From CAYSYY01 sp964576115 [NCBI: uncultured Gemmatimonadota bacterium] (GTDB lineage Bacteria > Blakebacterota > Blakebacteria > Blakebacterales), in assembly GCA_964576115.1 (NCBI GenBank), contig CAZNUA010000056.1, positions 1 to 19,159 of the forward strand: DNA of 19,159 nucleotides. The letters run 5' to 3'. Shown piece by piece: positions 1 to 7,110 of the stretch. The position numbers and the translations under genes are program-made. The notes under the pieces are model-generated. The model worked only from the letters and a program-made list of their open reading frames with translations. It did no database searches and was not told where the DNA came from. Numbering within the stretch: position 1 is the first letter of the stretch; every line of letters starts with the position of its first letter.

Positions 1-1
1 C

Positions 2-187
2 TGGGCGGCGTATGCCGGTTTTCAGGAAGAGGTGACGGGAGTGCTGCGCCCCGGCATGTTGGCCGATATCACCGTCATGGATATCGATCCCTTCGTGCTC
101 GGTGACCGGGCGCCCGATCAGATTCTTGGCGGCCGGATTCTCATGACCGTGGTCAACGGCCGGGTGCTGTACGAAGCCGAGCGTTGA
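2..187 (+). CDS. Amidohydrolase family protein, C-terminal fragment
   Basis: Only the last 61 codons are present; the gene enters from the left edge and stops at TGA 185-187. The visible residues follow the pattern of the C-terminal beta-sandwich of metal-dependent amidohydrolases of the Amidohydro_3 (YtcJ-like) type: an AYAGFQEE helix, then VTGVLRPGMLADITVMDID, then an ILMTVVNGRVLYE ending, where the small composite domain closes with the typical 'T-V-V-N-G-R-V' strand. Substrate and metal site lie outside the window, so no finer function can be given. The next gene starts about 180 bases later with its own ribosome binding site, so the two may be separate units. Confidence 0.8.
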   Translation, partial: WAAYAGFQEEVTGVLRPGMLADITVMDIDPFVLGDRAPDQILGGRILMTVVNGRVLYEAER

Positions 188-367
188 ACCGGCGACAGAC
201 CTTACTGCATGAATACGCCTCCACGATGACAACCGATCCGGTCGCCGGGTCGTATCACAGTCAGTTCTCGTGACATCCGGTTCCCGTTCCACACTCCGAC
301 CGATCCGACCTGCACGGCGAGATATGCGCTGCAGGCTGCGATCGGCCTCCGGCAGGGAGATTATGCC
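188..367. other. Intergenic region, nothing recognised apart from a ribosome binding site
   Basis: About 180 bases between the amidohydrolase stop and the subtilase start. I see no convincing hairpin or promoter hexamers. The only clear signal is a purine-rich Shine-Dalgarno stretch (CAGGGAGA) shortly before the ATG at 368. Confidence 0.4.
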
Positions 368-1288
368 ATGAATCGTTCCGTGAACCATACCGCCGCCGTT
401 GTCGGCCTGCTGGCCGTCACCTTTCTGAGCCTGGGCTCATTCGTGCAGACCGCGCCTACGGTCGAAGCCCCACCCTTCATGTTCTTTCCCGGGGCCAATT
501 CCCGCCCGACGTACTGCAGCGTCCACAACGTCCGGGATGCCTGGGAGATCTCAAAAGGGGCCGGGATCAAGGTCGGCATTCTCGATCATTCCTTCGGGGT
601 CGAGGTGCACGAGGGGCTCTATGCCGGAGGGGAGAACTTCCAGAGTGGGGAATGGGGGGAGTCGTACGACACGGGGAGCCACCACGGGTTCTGGATGGCC
701 TCGGTATTGCGCGAGATGGCCCCGGAGGTCCGGATCTACGCCCTGGGGACCTATTCGAGCGACGAAGACTCCAAAGTGAATGCCATGGTCCAGGCCATCG
801 ACTGGGCCATCGAACACGAGCTGGACATTTTGACCTATTCCGCGGCGCGTTTTTCCGCCGCCGTACGCCCCCGGCTCGATGCCGCCGTCGAAAGAGCCCA
901 TGCAGCCGGCATCGTCACCACTTTCATCCACTACCCGCACCCGGGAAATATCCTGCCGACCTGGATCGGCCCTCGCAGCGGCGACGACGAGCGCGAACCG
1001 GACCTGAATGTCCTGCATTATGACTACCAGGTCATCTTTACCCAGCGGTACCTGGCTTGGCTCGAGGATCCGGCCGGGAGTGGCCACCGCCCGTTCCTGT
1101 CGGTCTCCTCGACCTCGCCGGTCACGGCCGCGTTCGTGGCCATGCTCAAGAGCGTGCGTCCGGAGCTCTCGGCTCAGGACTGCCGGCGGATCCTGCAGGA
1201 AACCAGCCGTGTCTTCGAGCTGGAGGGAATGACCGGGACACGGACGGTCGACATCGCCGCCGCCCTGCGAAGTCTCACCGGAGGTTGA
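368..1288 (+). CDS. Secreted degenerate subtilisin-like (S8) peptidase
   Basis: A 306-residue protein with an N-terminal hydrophobic segment (about residues 9-29) that looks like a signal peptide. The order of S8 subtilase landmarks is visible: Asp73 in GIKVGILDHSFG, His106 in GSHHGFWMASVL, a middle strand at DILTYSAA (153-160), and Ser250 in SVSSTSPVTAAFVAML, followed by the usual helix and a 'RPELSAQDCRRIL' tail. Differences from active enzymes: the canonical GTSMA(S/T)P block is STSPVTA, and the oxyanion-hole Asn region (normally AAGN) reads TTFIHYPHPGN, so the Asn is displaced or lost. No separate inhibitor-like propeptide is apparent, and the catalytic domain is short. The start is supported by a CAGGGAGA site just upstream. 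Activity is uncertain: it could be a specialised protease or a non-catalytic relative. The gene is followed by a convergent lipoprotein gene about 40 bases away. Confidence 0.75.
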   Translation: MNRSVNHTAAVVGLLAVTFLSLGSFVQTAPTVEAPPFMFFPGANSRPTYCSVHNVRDAWEISKGAGIKVGILDHSFGVEVHEGLYAGGENFQSGEWGESYDTGSHHGFWMASVLREMAPEVRIYALGTYSSDEDSKVNAMVQAIDWAIEHELDILTYSAARFSAAVRPRLDAAVERAHAAGIVTTFIHYPHPGNILPTWIGPRSGDDEREPDLNVLHYDYQVIFTQRYLAWLEDPAGSGHRPFLSVSSTSPVTAAFVAMLKSVRPELSAQDCRRILQETSRVFELEGMTGTRTVDIAAALRSLTGG

Positions 1289-1330
1289 TCGTTCACCGAT
1301 GACCGGTCGGAGCGGTTCTCCCGCCTCTCT

Positions 1331-2026
1331 CTAATCCCTGCCGCGGAGCGATTCCCGCAGGGCCTGGGTCCAGCCGCTGCCGGGAAAGCGCTGCATGAAG
1401 TACTCGGCCGAACGCGGCCGGTCGAAGGAGTAGGGTAGATCGAAGGTTTCCCCTCCGATTACATCCCGGTGGTGATAGAGAATATCGGTCCCCGAGGAGA
1501 CGATGAAGACGTTGTGGCCGAAGTCGACCACCCGGCCGTGCTGGCTCTCGCCCTCGACTTCTCCGGTGAAAGCCGGAACCATCGACCAGTCCTGACGCTG
1601 CCAGCGGTCGGTGCCGTAGCGCATGGGGTGCCAGATGAGGAAATAGGGCATGCCTTCCCAGCCGTACTGGACTCCCTTGAGGACGTAGTCGCCGGGGGGA
1701 GCGTTCTCGATGGCGAAGAAACCGTTGGCGTCGGGCACGACGGTCAGGCCGACCCGTTCGGTCTGCCCGTCGCGTTCGATGTCACCGGCTATATAAACCG
1801 CCAGCGGCTCCAGCCGGCGAACCTCGTTGACGCTGCCGACGATGACACTGCCGATGAGCAGGATGCCCTCTTCCTGCGGTTCGGTCAGCGTGGTTTCGAA
1901 CATCGCCATCCCGCCGGCGCAGGCTGTCAGTGCGGGCAGGAGCGCGGCGAAGAACAGCCAGGCCGGGTTGAGCCGGGGTCGCCGGCGACAGGGTGGACGG
2001 AGGCGATCGAAGACGTGAAATAGCAT
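1331..2026 (-). CDS. Lipoprotein with carboxypeptidase-regulatory-like fold
   Basis: A 231-residue protein with a basic N-terminus (residues 10-18 rich in Arg), a hydrophobic stretch, and a lipobox LTAC at 33-36. Cys36 would therefore be lipidated and the protein anchored in a membrane. Residues about 75-118 resemble a small beta-sandwich of the carboxypeptidase-regulatory/transthyretin-like type: the hallmark 'NGFFAIENAPPGDYVLKG' (101-118) matches the G-x-F-x-I-x-x-(A/V)-P-P-G-x-Y-x-L pattern. The remainder is rich in aromatic residues and not recognised. A Shine-Dalgarno-like CAGGAGAT lies just before the ATG, supporting the start. It is divergent from the NMP-kinase-like gene and convergent with the subtilase. 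Function is unknown; such domains usually help in carbohydrate or surface binding, but that is only a family expectation. Confidence 0.7.
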   Translation of the reverse strand: MLFHVFDRLRPPCRRRPRLNPAWLFFAALLPALTACAGGMAMFETTLTEPQEEGILLIGSVIVGSVNEVRRLEPLAVYIAGDIERDGQTERVGLTVVPDANGFFAIENAPPGDYVLKGVQYGWEGMPYFLIWHPMRYGTDRWQRQDWSMVPAFTGEVEGESQHGRVVDFGHNVFIVSSGTDILYHHRDVIGGETFDLPYSFDRPRSAEYFMQRFPGSGWTQALRESLRGRD

Positions 2027-2087
2027 GATGGATCTCCTGAACGTTTCGGGGTGACTGTCGCAAACCTACACCCGACCGGGCAGGGGC

Positions 2088-2132
2088 CGGAACCGGGAAG
2101 TTGGCGTGGCGGTCGGAACCGGGAAGTTGGCG
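2088..2132. repeat. Two-copy 19-bp direct repeat, period 26
   Basis: CGGAACCGGGAAGTTGGCG occurs at 2088-2106 and again at 2114-2132, separated by seven bases. It lies in the divergent intergenic region between the lipoprotein and the kinase-like gene. It may be a duplicated regulator site or a simple slippage duplication; there is no further copy in the immediate flanks. Confidence 0.75.
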
Positions 2133-2161
2133 GCGACGCTATTTCGTGCCATCTTCACGGC

Positions 2162-2779
2162 ATGAATCGGGCGATCCTCATTCTCGGTCCCACCGGCAGC
2201 GGCAAGACTCCCCTGGGTGACGAACTGCAGCGGCAGGGGTGGGGCGGGCATCGCTGCGTGCATTTCGATTTCGGCGAACGGATGCGCCGGCTGGCAGGGG
2301 CTCGTACCCCCCCGCCGGGCCTGAGCGGCGACGATCTGAACCTCATGCGAGAAGCACTCGAGTCCGGCCGCCTGCTGACCGACGGGGAGTTCCACCTGGT
2401 GATGAAGATCTTCAACATTTTCACGATCGAGGAATCGGTCGGAGCCCGGGATCTGGTGATCCTCAACGGCATGCCTCGCCATGCCGGCCAGGTCCGCGAT
2501 GTGGCCGGCCTGACCGATATCCGCCTGGTCGTTGTTCTCGAGGCTGCAGGGGAGACAATTCTCGAACGGATCCGCCGCGATACCGGCGGTGACAGGGTGG
2601 GGCGGAGCGATGACGAGCCCGACCGGATCGGGGAGCGGCTGGCCCGTTACGAGGATCGTACCCGGCCGCTGATCGCACACTTCCGCGCCCTCGGCACATC
2701 GATCGTGACCCTGCCGGTCGAGGCCGACACAACCGCGACCGATCTGGCGGTCCGACTCGGTCGTATGACCCTCGACTGA
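2162..2779 (+). CDS. Adenylate-kinase-like nucleoside monophosphate kinase (P-loop)
   Basis: A 205-residue cytosolic protein with adenylate-kinase-type layout. The P-loop GPTGSGKT (9-16) is near the N-terminus. The NMP-binding signature appears as LNGMPRHAGQ (101-110), equivalent to GFPRxxxQ. The lid and catalytic arginines appear as GRSDD (147-151) and RIGERLARYEDRTRPLI (155-171), the usual RxDD...RLxxYxxxTxPLI block. It would transfer phosphate from ATP to a nucleoside monophosphate. The lid insertion between the two arginine regions is very short, and Phe of GFPR is Met, so it is probably not the housekeeping adk. I chose the ATG at 2162 because the P-loop starts directly after it as in the family. 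An upstream in-frame GTG at 2051 would add 37 low-complexity residues over the direct repeat. The ribosome binding site is weak. The real substrate is unknown. Confidence 0.7.
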   Translation: MNRAILILGPTGSGKTPLGDELQRQGWGGHRCVHFDFGERMRRLAGARTPPPGLSGDDLNLMREALESGRLLTDGEFHLVMKIFNIFTIEESVGARDLVILNGMPRHAGQVRDVAGLTDIRLVVVLEAAGETILERIRRDTGGDRVGRSDDEPDRIGERLARYEDRTRPLIAHFRALGTSIVTLPVEADTTATDLAVRLGRMTLD

Positions 2780-2949
2780 CGGGATTGTCGGCCCGGATTC
2801 GCCCGTCGTTCTTCACGCCCGCGAACACCCGTTGCTTTTCACTTCTGTTTTTTCATTGCAACCACTGCCGGCAACGCGGCGTATCTATCGGATGGAAAAC
2901 GATATATCTCGTATGTCGACATAGGTTGCGTAGAGGGGCGGGACACAGA
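2780..2949. other. Intergenic leader of the first PadR-ADOP operon
   Basis: About 170 bases. It contains a weak GACGGG...CCCGTC inverted pair with an 18-base gap (2778-2807) that might help end the kinase transcript, then an AT-richer stretch (2830-2925) likely to hold the promoter. The palindrome annotated separately at 2912-2923 lies about 26 bases before the PadR start. Confidence 0.4.
2900..2923 (+). promoter_or_regulatory. Candidate PadR operator/promoter
   Basis: The word CGATATAT (2900-2907) is followed by a perfect 12-bp palindrome TATGTCGACATA (2912-2923), which contains the ATGT...ACAT half-sites favoured by PadR-family regulators. PadR regulators are commonly autoregulatory. The same CGATATAT word is found at the equivalent position before the second padR gene on the other strand (16264-16271). 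Binding is inferred, not shown. Confidence 0.45.
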
Positions 2950-3276
2950 ATGTCGAAGAAAGAAAAGGAACCGAAACTCAGTCTGGGGACAGTGCTCATT
3001 CTGCATGCTTTGGCCCGGGGCCTGAATTACGGCTTCGACATCATGGAGGAAACCGGGCTGGCCAGCGGCACGATCTATCCGGCCCTGGAGAAACTGGAGC
3101 GGCTCGGGTATACGGCCTCCCGGTGGGAGGATCCCGCCATCTCCCGGAGCGAGAAGCGTCCATCCCGGCGCTACTACGAGATTACCGACGAGGGCTGGCA
3201 GGTGCTGGCCGCGGCCCTGGAGAAGCACCGCTCCCTGGCGCCGGTGCAGTTCCCCGCCTCTTCGTCCGGAGCCTGA
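2950..3276 (+). CDS. PadR family transcriptional regulator (module 1)
   Basis: A 108-residue winged-helix protein. The N-terminal part LSLGTVLILHALARGLNYGFDIMEETGLASGTIYPALEKLERLGY shows the PadR fold: the conserved Y-G-(F/Y)-D/E-I segment, the recognition helix SGTIYPALEKLE, and then the wing ending in RRYYEITDEGWQVL. PadR proteins bind palindromic promoter DNA as dimers, usually as repressors. I chose the ATG at 2950 because family members start a few residues before this block; an in-frame start further upstream would add about 55 residues of non-family sequence. The stop lies seven bases before the ADOP permease start, so the two are almost certainly co-transcribed. This PadR-permease pairing is the rule for ADOP genes. 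Confidence 0.9.
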   Translation: MSKKEKEPKLSLGTVLILHALARGLNYGFDIMEETGLASGTIYPALEKLERLGYTASRWEDPAISRSEKRPSRRYYEITDEGWQVLAAALEKHRSLAPVQFPASSSGA

Positions 3277-3283
3277 GACGAAC

Positions 3284-5938
3284 ATGACCGAGCAGACCGA
3301 CCGGCACGACTCCGAACCCGCACCGCGGGAATCCCGGCGCTGCCTCAGGTTCATCCGGGTTGCCGCCCAGCTGGTGCCGCTCGGCCGCCGTGAGCTGTGG
3401 CTCGAGCAATGGACCGCCGACACCATCTACAGGGCGCGGCGCCGCTCCGAGCGGAAAGCGGCGCGAAGCCGCAGCGGCCGTTCATCCCTGTCCTGGCTCA
3501 TCGGCGCTCTCACCCATGCCTGGTACATCTTCTGGAGGGAGTACACTGTGGATACTGTCTGGCAGGATGTGAAATACGGTTTGCGGGCGCTGCGGCGCAG
3601 CCGGGGCTTGATCGTCGTCGCGGTTCTCTCGCTCGCGATCGGAATCGGCGCCTGCGCTACGATCTTCAGTGTGGTCGATGCCTTCATGATCCGCCCTCTC
3701 CCCTATCCCGAATCCGACCGCCTCCTGGCGGTGTGGGGCACCAATGCCGAAAGGGGGTGGAACGCGGTCACCATCTCTCCCGGTGATTTCCTCGATCTGC
3801 GGGAGCGCAGTACCACCCTGCAGGTGGCGACGATCATTCAGAGCGGTCTGAGTGTCGCTTCCGACGAGATGCTGGAGAGGGTTGACGGTCAGGAGGTCTC
3901 GGGAGACTTCTTCGATGTTATCGGGGTTGAGCCGCTGCTCGGGCGGGGATTCACCCGGGCCGAGGAGAGAGTCGGAGAGAGTGCCGTCATCATCAGTCAC
4001 GCTCTCTGGCAGAGATGGTACGGCGGCAACCCGGATGCCCTGGGAACCACCCTGCGCGTTGACGGCGTGTCGAGCACTCTGGTGGGAGTTATGCCGCCGG
4101 GATTCTGGTTCGACCAGCCAGAGGCCGAGGTCTGGGTGCCCCTTCAGATTCCGGAATCCGATTTACGCAGCGGCCGGTATCTGCGGGTCGTGGCCCGATT
4201 GAACGACGGCGTGACCCTGGAACAGGCCCGCGCCGAATCCGAGAGCATCATCGCCGCTCTGGCCGAGGAATATCCGGAAACGAATGCCGGGAACGGTATC
4301 ACTCTCTTTCCCCTCCGCCGCGACATATTCGACGAAGGATACCGGAGCGGCTGCCTGATCGCCAGTGTGGCGGTCCTTGCCCTGCTGCTCATTGCCTGCG
4401 GCAACGTCGCCAGCCTGCTGCTGACCCATGCCGCCGGCCGGGAGAAGGAAGTCGCCCTGCGGGGCGCCCTCGGGGCGGGACGATCCCGGCTCTTCCGCCA
4501 GTTTCTCACTGAATCTTCACTGGTGGCATTCATGGGCGGGGGACTGGGGCTGGTGCTGGCCGTAATCGGTATGCAGGCCTTTCTCTCGATCGCACCACCC
4601 TATATGCCCCAACTCGATACGATCGGCCTGAATCTGCGGGTCGTCATCTTCACGGCCGGGATCGCCCTGCTGACCGGTGTCGTTTTCGGCCTGGCGCCTG
4701 CCTTCCAGGGTATGCGGGTGAACATCCTCCCGGCCCTCGGGGACAACCAGCGGGGTGGAGAAGCCCGCAGGGTACCGCGGGTCAGAAGGATCCTCGTCGT
4801 GGCCGAGATCGCCCTGGCCCTGGCTCTGCTGGTCGCCTCGGGGCTCCTCCTGCAGGGGTACCGACAGCTGCGGGTTGCCGATATGAATCTTGATTCTTCC
4901 GACGTTCTCACCTTCGAGATCGACCTGCCCGAGGCGGCCTATCCCGATCTGACCTCGATGGCCACCTACTGGGAAGCACTCAAAGAACGGCTTGAACGCC
5001 TGCCTGGGATCGATGGTCTGAGCGCCGTCTCGCTTCTGCCGTCGAAGTCGAACTACGCCACGTATTACTCCCTGCCGGGAGTGGAGATCACCGAGGACAG
5101 CCAGCGGCTGATCACTGGTTACCGGCACGTCATGCCGGGCTTTTTCGCCGCTCTCGACATCCCTCTGGTACGGGGACGCGATTTCTCCATGGACGACCGC
5201 CAGGGCGCACCGTCGAGACTGATGATTAACGAATCGATGGCCGAGCGTCACTGGCCCGGGGAGGATCCGATCGGCAAGGAAATCCTGCTGAGTGACCGTC
5301 CCTGGGTCATCATCGGAGTCGTAGCCGACAGCCGCGACGGACCGCTCGACGACATCATCCGCCCGAAGATCTATCTCTCGGCCCTGCAGGCCGAGTGCAG
5401 ATCACTCTACTGGTGCATGGAAACATCGCTCCCCTCCGGTCCACTCGTGGAGACGATCCGTACCGAACTGGCGGCGCTCGATCCCGATCTGCCCCTGTTC
5501 AATGTCATGAGTCTGGATGAGCACATCGGGATCGACCTGGGGGCTGACCTGATCATGGCTAGAATCATGGCCGTCATGGCGGCGATCGCGCTTGTTCTCT
5601 GCCTTGGCGGCGTGTACGGCGTGATGGCCTACAGTGTTTCGCAGCGCAACCGGGAGATGGGGATCCGCATGGCTCTGGGGGCGCAGGGGGGCGATGTCGT
5701 CCGGATGGTGGTCAGGCAGGGGATGCGACTGGCGCTCATCGGGATCGGGATCGGTTTGTTGCTGGCCGCCGGGATAAGCAGCGGTCTTTCCCACTTTCTC
5801 TGGGGCGTCAATCCCTTCGATCCGCTCACTTTCGGGACAGTCGCGCTGCTCCTGTTCGGCGCTGCCGTGACGGCCACCTTCATTCCGGCCCGCCGGGCAA
5901 TCGGGGTCGATCCGATCACCGCTCTGCGGAGCGAATAG
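3284..5938 (+). CDS. ADOP-type MacB/FtsX ABC transporter permease (module 1)
   Basis: An 884-residue membrane protein with duplicated MacB_PCD-FtsX architecture. A cytosolic prefix (1-105) contains an RRELWLEQW motif and then VWQDVKYGLRALRRSRG before the first membrane helix (about 108-132). A periplasmic MacB-like domain follows to about 350, then helices near 356-380, 410-430, 452-475 and 502-525. A second periplasmic domain is followed by three final helices near 758-785, 814-835 and 848-868. It ends in the family signature RRAIGVDPITALRSE. The FtsX strings 'EVALRGALGAGRSRLFRQFLTES' and 'EMGIRMALGAQ' are visible in each half. No ATPase is encoded next to it, as is usual for these orphan permeases. 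Substrate unknown; MacB relatives act in export of peptides, lipoproteins or toxic compounds by a mechanotransmission cycle. Confidence 0.9.
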   Translation: MTEQTDRHDSEPAPRESRRCLRFIRVAAQLVPLGRRELWLEQWTADTIYRARRRSERKAARSRSGRSSLSWLIGALTHAWYIFWREYTVDTVWQDVKYGLRALRRSRGLIVVAVLSLAIGIGACATIFSVVDAFMIRPLPYPESDRLLAVWGTNAERGWNAVTISPGDFLDLRERSTTLQVATIIQSGLSVASDEMLERVDGQEVSGDFFDVIGVEPLLGRGFTRAEERVGESAVIISHALWQRWYGGNPDALGTTLRVDGVSSTLVGVMPPGFWFDQPEAEVWVPLQIPESDLRSGRYLRVVARLNDGVTLEQARAESESIIAALAEEYPETNAGNGITLFPLRRDIFDEGYRSGCLIASVAVLALLLIACGNVASLLLTHAAGREKEVALRGALGAGRSRLFRQFLTESSLVAFMGGGLGLVLAVIGMQAFLSIAPPYMPQLDTIGLNLRVVIFTAGIALLTGVVFGLAPAFQGMRVNILPALGDNQRGGEARRVPRVRRILVVAEIALALALLVASGLLLQGYRQLRVADMNLDSSDVLTFEIDLPEAAYPDLTSMATYWEALKERLERLPGIDGLSAVSLLPSKSNYATYYSLPGVEITEDSQRLITGYRHVMPGFFAALDIPLVRGRDFSMDDRQGAPSRLMINESMAERHWPGEDPIGKEILLSDRPWVIIGVVADSRDGPLDDIIRPKIYLSALQAECRSLYWCMETSLPSGPLVETIRTELAALDPDLPLFNVMSLDEHIGIDLGADLIMARIMAVMAAIALVLCLGGVYGVMAYSVSQRNREMGIRMALGAQGGDVVRMVVRQGMRLALIGIGIGLLLAAGISSGLSHFLWGVNPFDPLTFGTVALLLFGAAVTATFIPARRAIGVDPITALRSE

Positions 5939-5945
5939 GGAGCCC

Positions 5946-5975
5946 ATCATACTGTTACATATGTAACATTATGAT
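5946..5975. promoter_or_regulatory. 30-bp near-perfect palindrome, candidate BlaI/CopY-type operator
   Basis: The core TGTTACATATGTAACA (5953-5968) is a perfect 16-bp palindrome. Beyond one mismatched pair (5952/5969) the arms continue to ATCATA / TATGAT, giving 14 of 15 matched pairs without a spacer. The centre holds TACA-TA-TGTA, the TACANNTGTA box bound by BlaI/MecI/CopY-family repressors. It starts seven bases after the ADOP stop and ends about 70 bases before the MBL-fold gene. It could regulate that gene or, less likely since only a short CTTCTTTCC follows, serve as a terminator hairpin. No BlaI-like regulator is encoded in the window. Confidence 0.6.
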
Positions 5976-6045
5976 CTTCTTTCCGTATCTGAGGGGGATT
6001 GTTCCGTGTGTTCTCTGACTGTCCCTCATACGGGAAAGATGCCTT

Positions 6046-7107
6046 ATGCTACACATATCCGTTCCGCTCATCCTGGTGACTTTTTCTCTTTACGGGCTCC
6101 CGACACCTTCCCGGGCCCAGACACCACTCCCTCTCGATATCGAACGGGTCAGCGAGCAGGTGCTGGTCATGACGCCGAAGACAGGCAATGCCCGGGTCGT
6201 GGCGCTGGATTCCGAGCAGGGTCTGGTCATGATCAACTGCGGTTTCTCGCCCTCCTTCGCCCGCCAGCTCCGGGGCGAGGCCGAACGCGCTTTCGGCCGC
6301 CGGGACTGGAAGGCCGTGATCCAGACCGATGCGGGTTTCCTCAACAACGGTGGGGCAGGGGCTTTCCCGGACGCCGTCCTCATCGCTCATGAGGGGCGTC
6401 GGGAATACCTGCTGGCCACTGGTGAAACGAACTCCAGGGCGCTGGACGGACAGCGACGGGAGTTCGAGGAGCGCGTCACGCGCTCGCAAGCCATGCTCGA
6501 CACCCTGCAGGGCAACCCCGAGCGGCGGCAGGGTCTCGAGGATTGGATCGAACTCTGCCGGCGAATCGCCGATGACCTGGCCCGGCCATATGATATCCCC
6601 CTGCCCGAACTGACCTTCAGCGACCGTCTCACCCTCGACCTGGGCGACCTGACCCTGGAATGCCTCTGGTTCGGCGAGACAGCCGAGGGAGCCGACGTAC
6701 TGGTGCGCGTACCGGAGGAGAACCTGGTCTGGATGGGGGATGTCTTTCACGCCATGCACGTCCTGCCCTACGGCCGCTACGGCGACCGGTCACCGGATGT
6801 GGACCGCTGGCTGGAGGTGATGGATGTCATGCTGGACGGCGCCCCGGAAACGATGACAGTGTACCGGGCCAACGGCAGCGACGTCTGGACCCGGTGGCAG
6901 ATCAGCGATCGACGGCGATTGATCGCCGATGTCCGGGACGCGGTTCGGGCCGCGCAGGAGAGGGGTGAACCGCGAGCGGCCTTCATGGAGCGTATCGCCG
7001 AGGCAGGCACGCTCTTCCCCTATGTGCGCGAGTGGGAGAATACCAATCTGAACCTGATCAGCTCCGACGTCGGCCGCCTGGCCGCCGGTCTCTGGCCGGA
7101 ACGGTGA
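6046..7107 (+). CDS. Exported metallo-beta-lactamase-fold protein lacking the metal ligands
   Basis: A 353-residue protein with a signal peptide (hydrophobic 5-18, cleavage likely after SRAQ, about residue 25). The sequence follows the MBL fold: RVSEQVLVMTPKTGNARVVALDSEQGLVMINCG (34-66) is the opening beta strands, and NNGGAGAFPDAVLIAHEGRR (100-119) equals the usual 'HTGGNxxFPDAxxIAHExxR'. However the HxHxDH ligand block is TDAGFLNNGG (94-103): each His and the Asp is replaced. The second motif GETAEGADVLVRVPEENLVWMGD (210-232) keeps only the Asp of GD, and the final His position is Asn276 in YRANG. It therefore should not bind two metals as a normal hydrolase does. It is convergent with the MFS gene, only three bases between stops. 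A weak GGGAAAGA site precedes the ATG. Confidence 0.75.
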   Translation: MLHISVPLILVTFSLYGLPTPSRAQTPLPLDIERVSEQVLVMTPKTGNARVVALDSEQGLVMINCGFSPSFARQLRGEAERAFGRRDWKAVIQTDAGFLNNGGAGAFPDAVLIAHEGRREYLLATGETNSRALDGQRREFEERVTRSQAMLDTLQGNPERRQGLEDWIELCRRIADDLARPYDIPLPELTFSDRLTLDLGDLTLECLWFGETAEGADVLVRVPEENLVWMGDVFHAMHVLPYGRYGDRSPDVDRWLEVMDVMLDGAPETMTVYRANGSDVWTRWQISDRRRLIADVRDAVRAAQERGEPRAAFMERIAEAGTLFPYVREWENTNLNLISSDVGRLAAGLWPER

Positions 7108-7110
7108 ACG

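Noticed and set aside
2051-2161. N-terminal extension of the NMP-kinase-like gene from the GTG at 2051
   Set aside because: The 37 extra residues cover the direct repeat, are low complexity and precede a P-loop that in this family begins within ten residues of the N-terminus.
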